The notes under the pieces: generated by a model
Database searches by the model: none
The model's input: the letters and a program-made list of their open reading frames with translations, nothing else
Told to the model about the DNA's origin: nothing
Assembly: GCF_002005105.1 (NCBI RefSeq)
Contig: NZ_MSCV01000041.1
Span: forward strand, 1 to 63,336
DNA length: 63,336 nucleotides
Origin: Methylocaldum sp. 14B
Lineage (GTDB): Bacteria > Pseudomonadota > Gammaproteobacteria > Methylococcales > Methylococcaceae
Direction: 5' to 3'
Made by a program: the position numbers and the translations under genes
Shown: positions 1 through 9,606 of the stretch, in pieces
Position numbering within the stretch: position 1 is the first letter of the stretch
How the letters are laid out: each line of letters opens with the position of its first letter

Positions 1-84
1 AAGCCCTTTGCCGAGCCAGTACGTCGGCAAGGGCTTGCCGACCTACATATGGGGCTCCCTTACACCGAATCAGAAAATGCTATA
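1..84. repeat. Family A MITE-like repeat, right-hand fragment
   Basis: This is the right end of a family A element cut by the window edge. It has the GTCGGCAAGGGCTTGCCGAC arm, a GCTCCCTTACACC segment and a degenerate terminal repeat (CAGAAAATGCTATA). The fuller copies are at 12189-12488, 45191-45426 and 47842-48113. Confidence 0.65.
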
Positions 85-86
85 GG

Positions 87-155
87 CCTAGCTCGCGCGG
101 CTTGTCGCCGCGCTAAGAAGCCCTGCCCCGGATAAACCCGGCCTATATTCTTAGA
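87..155 (-). repeat. Family B multi-hairpin repeat, degenerate partial copy
   Basis: Read on the minus strand this matches the first part of the 149-bp family B unit: TATAGGCCGGGTT, TCCGGGGCAGGG, then GCGCGGCGACAAGCCGCG. It directly follows a family A fragment, as at 12189-12635, so the two families sit together twice in this window. Confidence 0.55.
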
Positions 156-185
156 CCGAGTCAATAAAAAGCGCCGGCTATTTGC

Positions 186-1280
186 TCAATGCTCGGCAGT
201 CAGAGAATAAGGCTCCGGAGAAAGCTCAGAAGTACGGGCGAAGAGGAGGTCGGCCAGGAGGCGGGCAGAAGCCGGTGCCATGGCGAATCCGTTGCGGAAA
301 TGGCCGCAATTGAAATGTAAATTCTGAATCTCAGGATGCCTGCCTATATACGGGATACCCCTAGGCGAGCCGGGGCGCAGTCCTGCCCAGTGTTTTTCAA
401 TCGAGCAAGCGCGGAGTGCCGGGAGCACGGTATAGGCAAACTCGGCAAGCTCGTCCCGTGCGGACTCCGTGGTGCTCTTGTCGAAGCCGGAGTGCTCCAA
501 GGTACTGCCCGCTAAGATCTTTCCGTCTTTTCGAGGAATCAAGTAGTGATCTCGGCTCAGGACCATATGTCTGAGCAACTCCGGCTCAGCCGAAAAGACG
601 ATCATCTGTCCTTTCACTGGTTCCACGTCGAGGCGCGGCACGGAAAAAAAGCGATCATTCATCGTTCCCGACCAAGCTCCGGCAGTAATGACGTATTGGT
701 CGGCGGAGTAAGTTTCGTCCCCGGCGTTAATATGCGTGATCTTGCTGCGGTCCACGGCAATCTCGGTGACCGTCCGGTGTTCCGAAATTTGCACGCCGTC
801 TGTCAATAGCTCCGACTGCAATGCTCGGAGCAATCTCGGATTTCTGACCTGAGCGATGTCGGGCAGGAATATGGGGGAACTCGGCATAAATTGCACGGCA
901 GGCTCCAGTTCACGGAAGCGCGCGAGATCCGGCCGTTCGTAGGCAATCCCGTAGCTTTCACACCAAGTTTCCGCGAGATGCACGTTCTCGCAGTCGGCAA
1001 TCAATAATCCGCTCTTTCGCCATTCCGGATCGATCCCGGTGCGCCGATGTAGAGTTTCGGCAAGCTTGGGATATTCAGCATGACTTGGAAGCCAGAGTTG
1101 GAGGATCGGCTCCACGGCTCGCCAGGGATAGAGCGGACTGAGAATTCCGCCGCCCGCCCACGAAGACTCCCGACCAATCATCTGCCTTTCCAGGATGAGA
1201 ACGCGAGCGCCAGATCTTATGAGTTCGCGCGCCGTCATCAGTCCGATAACGCCACCGCCGATGATGATGATATCCGTCAT
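186..1280 (-). CDS. thiO: Glycine oxidase ThiO / FAD-dependent amino acid oxidase
   Basis: A 364-residue FAD-dependent oxidase of the DAO family. Known role of ThiO: oxidises glycine to the imine used for the thiazole moiety of thiamine. The chosen start gives an N-terminus MTDIIIIGGGVIGL that runs straight into the Rossmann dinucleotide motif GGGVIG. A longer frame to 1427 would put 49 unrelated residues in front of it. Further landmarks are ESSWAGGGILSPLYPWR near residue 40, GRHPEIQNLHF and a C-terminal GHFRNGFAMAPASA segment typical of ThiO. It is divergent from the secreted protein at 1473. Other thi genes are not in the window, so another primary-amine oxidase of the same family is possible. 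Confidence 0.85.
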   Translation of the reverse strand: MTDIIIIGGGVIGLMTARELIRSGARVLILERQMIGRESSWAGGGILSPLYPWRAVEPILQLWLPSHAEYPKLAETLHRRTGIDPEWRKSGLLIADCENVHLAETWCESYGIAYERPDLARFRELEPAVQFMPSSPIFLPDIAQVRNPRLLRALQSELLTDGVQISEHRTVTEIAVDRSKITHINAGDETYSADQYVITAGAWSGTMNDRFFSVPRLDVEPVKGQMIVFSAEPELLRHMVLSRDHYLIPRKDGKILAGSTLEHSGFDKSTTESARDELAEFAYTVLPALRACSIEKHWAGLRPGSPRGIPYIGRHPEIQNLHFNCGHFRNGFAMAPASARLLADLLFARTSELSPEPYSLTAEH

Positions 1281-1472
1281 ACCAATTTGCCAAGCTGGTC
1301 GAGAGTTATTCGTAAAACGTGTTGTGCGCATTGCGATGCGCTTTTCTGGGTGTATTTCGGTGGAGACATTTATGCGAAGCTTGCTATATTTCGACTCACC
1401 GACATCCCTGCGCCACGACGGACACAATGCCGAGCATGGCCGTGGGATATGAAATCGACTAGAGGAACATCA

Positions 1473-2345
1473 ATGCCTTGGAAAAAAAGTTTATCCGCCG
1501 CGTCTATTTTACTGTCTTTCTTGCCCGGCGTTTCTTCCGGACTGGTAGTAGATATTCAGGGTACCCGGCTTGCACCGCAAGCGCCCGGCGAAACCTGCGT
1601 CGATATTACCGGTGATTATCGAGGTGTGCGAATCGAGGCCGATAATCCGGGCCAAACTCCGAGAATTTGCTACAACGGCTCGCGGAACAACTCGGTCAGC
1701 ATTGCGAATGCCACCTTTGTTGCCAAACCGCCGGTGAAACAGGAGGTGGTCATCAAATTCGAGCATGAATTTCCGCCTGGCATCAATGGAAAGATCATGG
1801 CGCGCGCCAAGTTACAGGGCTTTTTTGCCACCGGCAGCGGCGTCGGCGTTCCGACTGGCGATAAGTTGAAGCTCGAAACCTTCTTCTCGCAAGGCGGTTC
1901 GGATGACGCTATAGCAACACCTTTGGATTTTACCGTAGGCGATCAGTTGGATTCGGCATTGCTGGAATATTCGGTCAAGAAGCAATACTTGGCTGCCGGA
2001 CCTCGCTCGTTGAAAGGGGTTTTGAAAATCGAATTTACCGGAGCGGAACACAAGTTGGCTTTGCCTGAAAGATGCCTGATTTCGCTCGATACCGGCTCCA
2101 CTTTTGAAGATAAGCTGGATACTTTGGAAACCTTGGAAGATGACGAAGCCCCGGTATCTCCGGAAGCAGGCGAATCAGGAGCGGAAACCTTGCCGACAGA
2201 TCCAGGCGAGTTGGAGAATGGGCTGCCTCCTTTGCCCGAACTACAGTCTGATTCCGATCCCACGAATACGACGCCGATCGATATCAAAGCGACCGACAAA
2301 CAGGAGTTGCCTTCGCCGACCGAACTGTTGCCAAAAGTCCGATAG
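1473..2345 (+). CDS. Secreted protein with acidic Pro/Glu-rich C-terminal tail, unknown function
   Basis: A 290-residue protein that I do not recognise. AGAGGA lies 6 bases before the ATG at 1473, which decides that start. The N-terminus is a clear Sec signal peptide (MPWKKSLSAASILLSFLPGVSSG). Residues about 25-200 look like a compact beta-rich domain with two cysteines early (ETCVDITGDY and RICYNGSRN) and another at ERCLISLD. After that a low-complexity tail of about 80 residues is dominated by Glu, Asp, Pro, Ser and Leu and looks disordered. It stands alone, between the divergent thiO and a convergent UPF0182 gene. A periplasmic or surface location is inferred from the signal peptide only. 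Confidence 0.7.
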   Translation: MPWKKSLSAASILLSFLPGVSSGLVVDIQGTRLAPQAPGETCVDITGDYRGVRIEADNPGQTPRICYNGSRNNSVSIANATFVAKPPVKQEVVIKFEHEFPPGINGKIMARAKLQGFFATGSGVGVPTGDKLKLETFFSQGGSDDAIATPLDFTVGDQLDSALLEYSVKKQYLAAGPRSLKGVLKIEFTGAEHKLALPERCLISLDTGSTFEDKLDTLETLEDDEAPVSPEAGESGAETLPTDPGELENGLPPLPELQSDSDPTNTTPIDIKATDKQELPSPTELLPKVR

Positions 2346-2520
2346 TCCAAAAACGGCAACTGTGTGGTTAGGAAATACCGGAAAAGCTGTGCGAGTTTGG
2401 ACAGCCCGGCGGCTATCCGCTGAACCGTTTGGGTGACGCCGCGCACTCGGGTACGTTCCAACCGCCGTTTCTAGGACCTAGGACAACGGTCTGTCCGCCT
2501 CTTTTTCCTACGCGCCTTAT

Positions 2521-2665
2521 TCCAAATTGCTTTCAATAAGGAATTAATTTTTGTAGGGTGGGTTAGGCCACGAGGCCGTAACCCACCAAGCGGCCTCGAA
2601 TCGGTGGGTTACGCTTCGCTAACCCACCCTACAATTAATGTTCACTCGAATGCCGAATGGAATTA
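2521..2665. repeat. Family C inverted repeat plus shared tail
   Basis: Arms TGTAGGGTGGGTTAG (2552-2566) and CTAACCCACCCTACA (2619-2633) enclose a second inverted pair, GTAACCCACC / GGTGGGTTAC. It is preceded by CAAATTGCTTTCAATA, which also precedes the copy at 12021. It is followed by ATGTTCACTCGAATGCCGAA (2639-2658), which also follows the composite at 12189-12635. It lies between convergent genes. Confidence 0.8.
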
Positions 2666-2670
2666 GAGGG

Positions 2671-2708
2671 TCGATCGCGGCAGTGATTCTTTTCACTGCC
2701 GCGATCGA
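2671..2708. terminator. Strong hairpin between convergent genes (possible bidirectional terminator)
   Basis: A perfect 16-bp stem (TCGATCGCGGCAGTGA, 2671-2686, with its complement at 2693-2708) and a 6-base loop. It lies just past the end of the minus-strand UPF0182 gene. Neither side has a good U-tract, so termination is plausible but not proven. Confidence 0.5.
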
Positions 2709-2739
2709 GTTCCGTGGATTTCTCGAAACTCGTCTTGCC

Positions 2740-5415
2740 TTACATCGGCCTGATTTCAGGCAATTGCGGCGGTGGCGGCTCCACGGGCGCCGTCGGAGGG
2801 CTAGGCGGTACTTGGGGCCCTATTTCCCTTAGCCGCTCCTGGAGTCTTTCCATTCCCCTCTCCAAAGACGCATCCATAATGACGACGTTTCCCATCGATA
2901 AAATGATCCGTTGCAGTTCCGGGATTCTCGTGGTGCCGGTCGAGACGATGTAAACGGGCTGTACATACAAGACCGATCGACCCACCGGCAGGACGATGAT
3001 GCGGCCGCGCAATACATGCGAGCCCTTTTGGTCCCAAAGGGCAAACTGTCTCGCGATCTCCGGGTCCTGGTCGATCAGAGCGCTGACTTGAGACGGGCCT
3101 TCGACCTGGACCTCGCGGCTGAATCTGTAGAGGACGATCTCCTTGAAAAAGTCGGTACGTCCCCCCCTGGCGGCCGGCGTGCCCGCGACTGCCAGCACGC
3201 TGAGGTTGCTCCGTCCTATGGGGGTCATCGGGTTGATCAGAACGAAGTTTTCTGGCTCACGAAGTCCCTCCAACAGGTAAGTTGTGAAGTAAAAGGGCTT
3301 CAGGATGGAATCGTTGACCAGAGGAAAATCCCAGGTCTCCGCCTGCTGGAAGAACAAAGCCGGGTCGGTTTGATGATAGCGGGCGTAGATGCTCATCTGA
3401 GTGGTGAACATATCCTTGGGATAGCGAAGTTGCTCTCGGAGCATCGGCGGCATGGCGCTCATATCCTTGAAGACACCCGGATAAGCTTTTCTGTAGCCCT
3501 GGATGATGGGATCGTTTGGGTTCGCGACGTAGTAGTCGACGTTACCGTCGAAAGCGTCGATGACGATTTTGACCGAGTTGCGGATGTAATTGAATTGCTT
3601 ATCCTCGCTGTCCCGATTGAAACGGGTGACCGAGGTTTTTGAGACCGGGTACAGGCCGGAAGTCGTGTAGGCGTCTACGATCCAGTAGATACGCTTTGGC
3701 GTGACGACGGCGTAGGGGTCGTTGTCCAAGGACAAATAGGGCGTGAGGCTCTTGATCCGATCGATGATGTTGCGCCGGAACAGCGCCCGGCTGTCACCGC
3801 GGATGTTGACCGAAAAAAACAGTTTCTCGTCTCTGAAATAAATTGAGAAAAGCAGTCTCCTGAAAAACGAGGAAATCGGCACCCCGCCGCTGCCGGTATA
3901 GTTGTAGCTGGATTCCTCGTCGAAGCTGGAAATGCCTACCACGCTGAGCCGATTCGGTACGATCGCGTAGGTTAAGTTCTCTTCGCCGAAATAGATGTCG
4001 GGCTTTTCGATCGCGAAGCCGACTCCTGACTGAAGGGTCAAGTCGCGGAGAAACCACTTCATCGGCGTTTCGCCATCCTGAGCGGCGGGCGTAATGACCG
4101 CACCGTAGCCATGGGTATAACGGAGGTGGGTGTTTTCCCAATTCTGAGCCTCGGACGGCAGCTTGGTGATGTTGACTTCGCGCGAGGAAAGATTCACCTG
4201 CTCGAGCCGGCCGTTGATTACATAGCGTGCAATGTCCACGCCTGGAAAGCGATAGTAGGGCCGAATACCCTGCATCTGCTGATACACGTCGTCAAGGTAT
4301 TCGGGATCCCAGACCGGAATGTTGTACAGGTGTTCGCGGAAGGCCTGATCGAGAATATCTCGGTTAGGGAGACCCGGCATGACATCGATGATCTTGATGT
4401 CGTTCAGCTCATAAGCGGCAAGGGTCGCATTGATATTGTTCCGCATGAACTCTTGCTCGACCTTGACGGGATTCGGTTTTACCACAAACCGATCGATCAA
4501 GCCGGGGATGAAGTCGATCTTACGGGCACCCAAAGCGACTGAGAAAATGAGGACCAAACTGACCAGTGCAGTCAATCCGTTGCCTCGGTGTACATAGATC
4601 AAACTGGCGGCCACCGCCCCAAGCAGGGTCAAAATAGCGAGCCAAATCAAAGGCAAGTGATAGCGAAGTTCGATGAACCCCGGACCGAAGAATTGGGGCT
4701 CGTGGACGTCCGTATATAGCAGTCCGAAGCGGTAGAGAATGAAACCCCATGCCACGATCAGCGCGGTGATGATGACCAGGCCGCTGAGGTGAATTCTCGC
4801 GCCGATAGGCCACTCCTTTTTTTCGCCCGGAAGTAACCGATGCTCCAGCCAATAAAGGAGTGCGATCGCCAGCGTCGCGATGACCGATGCGATGAGCAAT
4901 TCCCTTTGAATCAGCGTAAAGATCGGGTAGGAGAACATGTAAAAGCTGACATCGTTCCCGAATACCGGATCGGTGACTCCGGCGCTGGGAGCAAACAAGA
5001 ACAGCAATGCGGCATTCCATTGTTTGTAGAACGGAATCGCGATGAGAATGGCCAAAATTAAGGACAATGGCGTGTAAACCCGCAAAGAGCCGGTTTGAAA
5101 GAGTTTCAACAATCGCCGGTAGCGGGTTCCTTCGGTATGGCCCAATCTGGCAAAGGCGGTTTCGTCTATGCCGAGATAACGGGACGCAGCCCAGAAATTC
5201 AGGAAGAAGATGAAGAAGAAAAACAGAGTGACGCTACCCGACAAAATGTAGCGATAAAGAAGTTTAAGCCAAAAATATCCGCCATAGTCGAGCTCGTCGT
5301 GCCACCAATAATCCACTATGAAATTCGTCAAAGCGATGCCGGATGCCAAAAGCACGACAGCCAAGCCAATGATGGCGGCGGCAATCAACATCAGCAGTCG
5401 TTTCCAATTTTGCAT
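2740..5415 (-). CDS. UPF0182 family large membrane protein
   Basis: An 891-residue protein matching the UPF0182 family: about seven hydrophobic helices in the first 330 residues, then a long extracytoplasmic domain of some 550 residues. Recognisable family blocks are IDFIPGLIDRFVVKPNPVK, ERPYI-like repeats around GIRPYYRFPGVDIARYV, HLRYTHGYGAVITPA, FGEENLTYAIVP and RYPKDMFTTQMSIYARYH. The start is the ATG at 5415, preceded by GAGAGGA. The longer frame to 5487 adds 24 residues without a ribosome binding site. The protein ends in a proline-rich tail (PPSPPTAPVEPPPPQLPE). No biochemical function is established for the family. It is transcribed alone. Confidence 0.88.
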   Translation of the reverse strand: MQNWKRLLMLIAAAIIGLAVVLLASGIALTNFIVDYWWHDELDYGGYFWLKLLYRYILSGSVTLFFFFIFFLNFWAASRYLGIDETAFARLGHTEGTRYRRLLKLFQTGSLRVYTPLSLILAILIAIPFYKQWNAALLFLFAPSAGVTDPVFGNDVSFYMFSYPIFTLIQRELLIASVIATLAIALLYWLEHRLLPGEKKEWPIGARIHLSGLVIITALIVAWGFILYRFGLLYTDVHEPQFFGPGFIELRYHLPLIWLAILTLLGAVAASLIYVHRGNGLTALVSLVLIFSVALGARKIDFIPGLIDRFVVKPNPVKVEQEFMRNNINATLAAYELNDIKIIDVMPGLPNRDILDQAFREHLYNIPVWDPEYLDDVYQQMQGIRPYYRFPGVDIARYVINGRLEQVNLSSREVNITKLPSEAQNWENTHLRYTHGYGAVITPAAQDGETPMKWFLRDLTLQSGVGFAIEKPDIYFGEENLTYAIVPNRLSVVGISSFDEESSYNYTGSGGVPISSFFRRLLFSIYFRDEKLFFSVNIRGDSRALFRRNIIDRIKSLTPYLSLDNDPYAVVTPKRIYWIVDAYTTSGLYPVSKTSVTRFNRDSEDKQFNYIRNSVKIVIDAFDGNVDYYVANPNDPIIQGYRKAYPGVFKDMSAMPPMLREQLRYPKDMFTTQMSIYARYHQTDPALFFQQAETWDFPLVNDSILKPFYFTTYLLEGLREPENFVLINPMTPIGRSNLSVLAVAGTPAARGGRTDFFKEIVLYRFSREVQVEGPSQVSALIDQDPEIARQFALWDQKGSHVLRGRIIVLPVGRSVLYVQPVYIVSTGTTRIPELQRIILSMGNVVIMDASLERGMERLQERLREIGPQVPPSPPTAPVEPPPPQLPEIRPM

Positions 5416-5792
5416 AGGGTCCTCTCGAGTAATTCTGATTCTTGCTGTCGGACTGGTTGGGATAGCGGGGCGGAGCCGCAGTTTCAAAAAGCGGCATCGG
5501 GAAGCCGGACTAGAGTTGCATTTGTAGCGGCCAGACTACGCCGTAAGATAATACCTAGACTCTAGTGAGACAAGTAGATGCTTAATTAGTGACAAGGCCG
5601 TTCGAAAGGGGCGGGAATCTCGGTCCGCCCCGGAACGAATCGTGCCGAAAAATGCGACGTTCGCCACTTCCCAACGGGTAATAAACCGTTGAGTAATCTG
5701 GAAAACGAGAAATATTCCCTGTCCGTGTCGCAAAAGCTTCATAGACAGGCTTCTACGGCTTCCTCAAAAGAAAAAAGACCGAATCCGATGAA
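5416..5792. other. Intergenic, no gene seen
   Basis: It holds the upstream region of the UPF0182 gene and the region past the OmpA-like gene. A 68-codon minus-strand frame (5536-5742) has no family features or ribosome binding site and was not accepted. Confidence 0.5.
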
Positions 5793-6719
5793 TCAATACG
5801 GATAAGTGCGAGTCGGATAGGTCTGCTGCGGATCGCTGTTAGGATATTGCGGATAATTGCCTTGCTGAGGGTATCCTGTCGGCTGTTGGGGGTAAGTTCG
5901 CGGTTGAGGGTAGCCGCCCGGTTGTTGGGGATAAGGATAAGTGCTCGGTTGAGGATAGCTGCCGGGCTGCTGCGGATAAGCGTTCGGCTGAGGATAGCCG
6001 TTTTGCGGATAAGTTCCGGTTGGTGCGGGGTAGTAACCTGGGTTCTGCGGCGCTACGGGTTGCTGTGCGGCAGCTTGATTGGGGCGAATCAACAGCTCCA
6101 CCCGACGGTTGCGTGCTTTACCTTCTTCCGTGCTATTGCTGGCGATAGGCTGACTTTCGCCCATTCCGACCGTGTGCAGGCGACCGCCGGCAACGGCCTG
6201 TGCCATCAAGAACTCGGAGACGGCGCCGGCTCTCCGGCGAGACAGGTCCATATTGTACGCGTCGTTGCCGTCCGAATCGGTATGTCCGACCACGGTGAGC
6301 AATGTTTCCGGAAATTGATTCAAAGTCGACGCGACTTGCGTCAACGCACTTGCCGCTTGCGGTGAGATTTGGTCGGAGTTGTAGGCAAAAGTGACATTGT
6401 TCGGCATGTTCAGAACCAGATCATTGCCGCTCCGCTGCACTTCGATGCCGGTACCTGCCAACTGATCGCGCAGTTGCGTCTCCTGGCGATCCATGTAAGC
6501 ACCCACTCCGGCGCCCAGCAATCCGCCTACGCCGGCGCCAATGAGCGCGCCTTTCCCCTTGTCCTTGGCGATGATTGCGCCTAGCCCTGCGCCGCTGGCC
6601 GCCCCTATCAATGCCCCCGTGCCGGTCTTGCCGAATTGCGGTGAACCCCCGTAAGGACCACTCGCGCAGCCCGTCAATAACATGGCGACTACGCTGGCGG
6701 TAATAGTGTTCTTAAACAT
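5793..6719 (-). CDS. OmpA-family outer-membrane lipoprotein with glycine-zipper and YPQP-repeat tail
   Basis: A 308-residue protein. The start at 6719 follows GAGGAGACAAT and gives the lipoprotein signal MFKNTITASVVAMLLTGCAS, with the lipobox cysteine at residue 18. Residues about 30-80 form a glycine-zipper segment (GALIGAASGAGLGAIIAKDKGKGALIG). Residues about 95-210 are an OmpA C-terminal, peptidoglycan-binding domain with VVGHTDSDGNDAYN and SRRRAGAVSEFL, and ending RNRRVELLI. The last 90 residues are tandem copies of a YPQP/QQPGSYPQ motif rich in Pro, Gln and Tyr. The protein should anchor outer membrane to peptidoglycan. The tail is not usual in the YiaD-type relatives and may be exposed. 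Confidence 0.88.
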   Translation of the reverse strand: MFKNTITASVVAMLLTGCASGPYGGSPQFGKTGTGALIGAASGAGLGAIIAKDKGKGALIGAGVGGLLGAGVGAYMDRQETQLRDQLAGTGIEVQRSGNDLVLNMPNNVTFAYNSDQISPQAASALTQVASTLNQFPETLLTVVGHTDSDGNDAYNMDLSRRRAGAVSEFLMAQAVAGGRLHTVGMGESQPIASNSTEEGKARNRRVELLIRPNQAAAQQPVAPQNPGYYPAPTGTYPQNGYPQPNAYPQQPGSYPQPSTYPYPQQPGGYPQPRTYPQQPTGYPQQGNYPQYPNSDPQQTYPTRTYPY

Positions 6720-7144
6720 TATTGTCTCCTCGAATGGACGTGCTTGCTTTGTAACGAGTGAGCGGCGTGTTCGCCGTATCACCCAAACGGATACAGTGTA
6801 ACGTAGGTTTTGTTTGATGCGGGTTTCTTCAGTTGCCGGAGAGGCGGAGGAGTTTAAATCTAGAAACGGCACTCGGACGCGTCCAACTGCCGTTTCTAGG
6901 TTAGAGATCTGAATTCATCTCGACTGAATCGTACCGAGGTAAGAGCGTGTGAAGGGGAAGGTTCGGAACCGGCCGATCGAAGAGAGACAAGGTGTTCCGG
7001 GACTGACAGCGTTCGTTGGAAACACCGCCATCCCGGCCCTTTCGACGGGGCTGCGGAGATGCCTCCCCCGGTCAGGGGGAGGAATTCACCGTCGCGACAT
7101 CGACTGGAATGGCGCTCCCGTCAAACGGTGCTTTCTAAGACAAG
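6720..7144. other. Intergenic with one strong hairpin, no gene seen
   Basis: The region lies upstream of the OmpA-like gene and downstream of the cytochrome gene. CCTCCCCC (7062-7069) pairs with GGGGGAGG (7075-7082) across a 5-base loop. On the minus strand this is about 60 bases past the cytochrome stop and has no U-tract. Confidence 0.5.
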
Positions 7145-7549
7145 TCACTGCATTTCGACCAGCTCGCCAGCCGGGATGGCACCATCCGAGCGGCCTTTTA
7201 GATAGGCGTAAAGGCCGTCCATGTTATCGACGACCGCCTTATTGCCTTTGTAGGCAGGCATATTCTTCCGGCCTTCCAAAACGACTTGCTGGAATTGTTC
7301 CTTCGAGAGATTCTTCATGCTGTTGAGCAGATTGGGAAAAGCGGGGCCGCCCTCGCCGGTGGGGCCATGGCAGGTTTCGCAGCATTGCCGTTTGTAGATT
7401 TTCCAGCCTTCGAAGGTCGCTTTATCGACCTTGTTGCCTTCGACTTTGTATGGTCCCTCGGCGCGTGCCGTATGCGCGCCAGCGATAAGCAGACAACAGG
7501 CGATAATGCCCCATGCCGATTTAACGGCTGTTGCGGAACAAGATCTCAT
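7145..7549 (-). CDS. Small periplasmic cytochrome c (XoxG / methanol-metabolism-like)
   Basis: A 134-residue monohaem cytochrome c. GGAGGAG stands just before the ATG at 7549. A Sec signal peptide (residues 1-30, ending AHTARA) precedes the mature domain. The haem site is CETCH at residues 57-61, and KNMPAYKGN near residue 95 supplies the likely axial Met. The C-terminal YAYLKGRSDGAIPAG resembles the end of cytochromes found beside lanthanide methanol dehydrogenases in methylotrophs. That likeness is from memory and is the basis for suggesting methanol oxidation. No dehydrogenase gene is in the window. It probably shuttles electrons in the periplasm. Confidence 0.8.
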   Translation of the reverse strand: MRSCSATAVKSAWGIIACCLLIAGAHTARAEGPYKVEGNKVDKATFEGWKIYKRQCCETCHGPTGEGGPAFPNLLNSMKNLSKEQFQQVVLEGRKNMPAYKGNKAVVDNMDGLYAYLKGRSDGAIPAGELVEMQ

Positions 7550-7789
7550 AATCAAACTCCTCCTAAGTTCGTGTTTGAATAGCCGGGCACTCGACAAGAC
7601 ACCGTCCGTGCCTGGCTGGAAGACGAGAACCGAAGGCGCAATGGCATCGCGGCCGTCTTGGTTCACAAACCGGATAATTGCACACAATAGGCGACGAATA
7701 AAACGGGCTGAGAGGTCGCGGCGAGCTATTTATATGAGGGAGCTTTTGGTTGGAGTCGTTGAGCCCCGCTCGACGCGGACCACGCCGAC

Positions 7790-8050
7790 TTAGGCATCTT
7801 CTCGGAGGCGGCGCATCAGCCATCCGCGAAAAAGCGCCGAGTCCGTCATGGTGGGCAGGCCCCTTGCCTCGAGGAATTGCTCTAACTCGGCAGCGGAGGC
7901 GGGTTCTCGTTCGTGTTCGTACCAAAAAAGATCCAGGAGAAACTCCCGCCCGAATCTTTCCTGAAGGCGTGATTTGTCTTTCCTCCGTTCCGCGAGTCGC
8001 TTCGTTCGGAGTGCTTGAAGATCGATTAGATTGGAAGTCTCGTCGGCCAT
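7790..8050 (-). CDS. Small conserved-looking hypothetical protein
   Basis: An 86-residue charged, mainly helical protein starting MADETSNLIDLQALRTKR. It has no signal peptide, membrane segment or cysteine. It ends FRGWLMRRLREDA. I do not recognise a family. Its amino-acid composition and the absence of a better overlapping frame support it as real. It stands alone between the cytochrome c gene and the peptidase gene, all on the minus strand. Confidence 0.55.
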   Translation of the reverse strand: MADETSNLIDLQALRTKRLAERRKDKSRLQERFGREFLLDLFWYEHEREPASAAELEQFLEARGLPTMTDSALFRGWLMRRLREDA

Positions 8051-8286
8051 GGCCGAATCCCCCCGGTTGGACTGGGTTTGAATTAATCTTGCCTTGGAAT
8101 TTCAAAGACCGCGGCAAATGAGCGCGTTTCACGAATGACGAACCCTTGCAGGACCGCGGCGCGCTTGAAAATGGGAATTATCGCAAACTGCGGACTCGAA
8201 AACTCGGCCCGTCATGTGAAATCAAGGGCGATGACGAGAAACGCAGTGAATATCGAAAGGAACTTATAAGCTTGCCACATCTCGTT

Positions 8287-8733
8287 TCACGGATCGTATT
8301 CCACGTGGATATGATGTTTTTCGCCGATCACTTGAAAGCCGTCGCCCAGACTCCTCCGCAATTCGCGAGTGACCTTCTTGCGGGTAGAGGGAACGAAATA
8401 TCTGGAACGGAGATCGACAGCCAAGCCCGCATAATGCAGGCTCCCCTTTTTGTGCCGGCCGTCCAAGCCCGACGTCACGACCAGGGTTTTTCCGTGCCGC
8501 GTCCAAACCCGGCGGGCTTTATGAATGGCCGAATACATTCTGGCGTCCAGCCCGTGCAGGATCGCGCCTTTCTTGACGGCTATCATGGCTGGAGGTCTCA
8601 ATAAAGAATGAGAGCCTACGACCATGGCGAGCTCGTCGCCCGTCGCCAAAATCGATCTGGAGAATAAGACGGCCATCAGCATCAATAGCGCATCGGCCGT
8701 TCTTGCTGGGATTTTCCTTGACTCCGGTCGCAT
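8287..8733 (-). CDS. Peptidase M15-like (D,D-carboxypeptidase / endolysin fold) exported protein
   Basis: A 148-residue protein with an N-terminal hydrophobic stretch (LLMLMAVLFSRSILA). Its C-terminal half carries the zinc-site pattern of the M15 family: SLHYAGLAVDLRSR supplies the first His and the Asp, and HHIHVEYDP at the extreme C-terminus supplies the last His. The domain is short compared with standard VanY-type enzymes and close to phage-type M15 peptidases. It would act on peptidoglycan peptides in the periplasm. No phage genes lie nearby. Confidence 0.65.
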   Translation of the reverse strand: MRPESRKIPARTADALLMLMAVLFSRSILATGDELAMVVGSHSLLRPPAMIAVKKGAILHGLDARMYSAIHKARRVWTRHGKTLVVTSGLDGRHKKGSLHYAGLAVDLRSRYFVPSTRKKVTRELRRSLGDGFQVIGEKHHIHVEYDP

Positions 8734-8918
8734 CTTGCCCTCCCGGAAATTCCATTCGGTTGGCGAGATAAAGTTAGACGGATCGGATGCCTCGGTGTTT
8801 TACGTCAAAGGATTTTTCGACCGATTTTGTTTGTCATAGAGGTCGAAATCGGCTGACACATAAGAAAAACCAGAAAGAGAAGCGCGCCGGTATTTTTGAA
8901 AGCGGACGCAGGAACATC

Positions 8919-9434
8919 ATGAAAGCCTTGTTATTATTGCTTACCTTGTTGTCTTATGGAGGCCTGGCCATGTCGTGGGATTCGTCACAGTTCAAAAACG
9001 AGAGCAAGGAGGAACTCCGCAAGAAGCTGACGAGCGAACAGTTCAAAGTGACTCAGGAAGATGGCACCGAGAGAGCGTTCAAGAACGAGTATTGGGACAA
9101 TCACCGAGAAGGCATCTATGTCGATGTGGTGTCGGGCGAACCCCTCTTCAGTTCTCTCGACAAGTTCGATTCTGGCACCGGGTGGCCGAGCTTCACCAAG
9201 CCGTTGGAGCCGAGCAACATCGCTTACCGGCAGGACCGATCCTGGTTCATGGTTCGCAACGAAGTGCGCAGCAAGCACGCCGATTCGCACCTCGGTCATG
9301 TGTTCGATGACGGTCCGCCGCCCACCGGAAAGCGCTTCTGCATGAATTCGGCGGCTTTGCGGTTCATCCCCAAGGAAGATTTGGAAAAAGAAGGCTACGG
9401 GGAGTACCGGGCTCTTTTCGAAAAGACGAAGTGA
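8919..9434 (+). CDS. msrB: Peptide-methionine (R)-S-oxide reductase, exported
   Basis: A 171-residue MsrB. It reduces the R epimer of methionine sulfoxide in proteins. Landmarks are [27 protein letters not shown] and the catalytic Cys141 in [12 protein letters not shown]. The two zinc-binding CxxC pairs of many MsrB proteins are absent (GEPLF and SKHAD occur at those places), so this is the zinc-free type. A hydrophobic N-terminus ([18 protein letters not shown]) suggests export to the periplasm. The ATG at 8919 is preceded by AGGA; the longer frame to 8787 has no such site. Confidence 0.92.
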   Translation: MKALLLLLTLLSYGGLAMSWDSSQFKNESKEELRKKLTSEQFKVTQEDGTERAFKNEYWDNHREGIYVDVVSGEPLFSSLDKFDSGTGWPSFTKPLEPSNIAYRQDRSWFMVRNEVRSKHADSHLGHVFDDGPPPTGKRFCMNSAALRFIPKEDLEKEGYGEYRALFEKTK

Positions 9435-9606
9435 CCAAACAAAAAAAGCTGACGGGTCTGGCTTGTCGAGACCGATTTAGCCGCTAAATCGCCGCGTATT
9501 TTCGTTCTCGTTCCAAGAACCGGTCGTAACGGCAGTCGACCGGTACATGCCATATGTGTTTTCAATTCGCCGCGTTTTCCCAACTTTGAGCGGACCGCGG
9601 TGCGCT

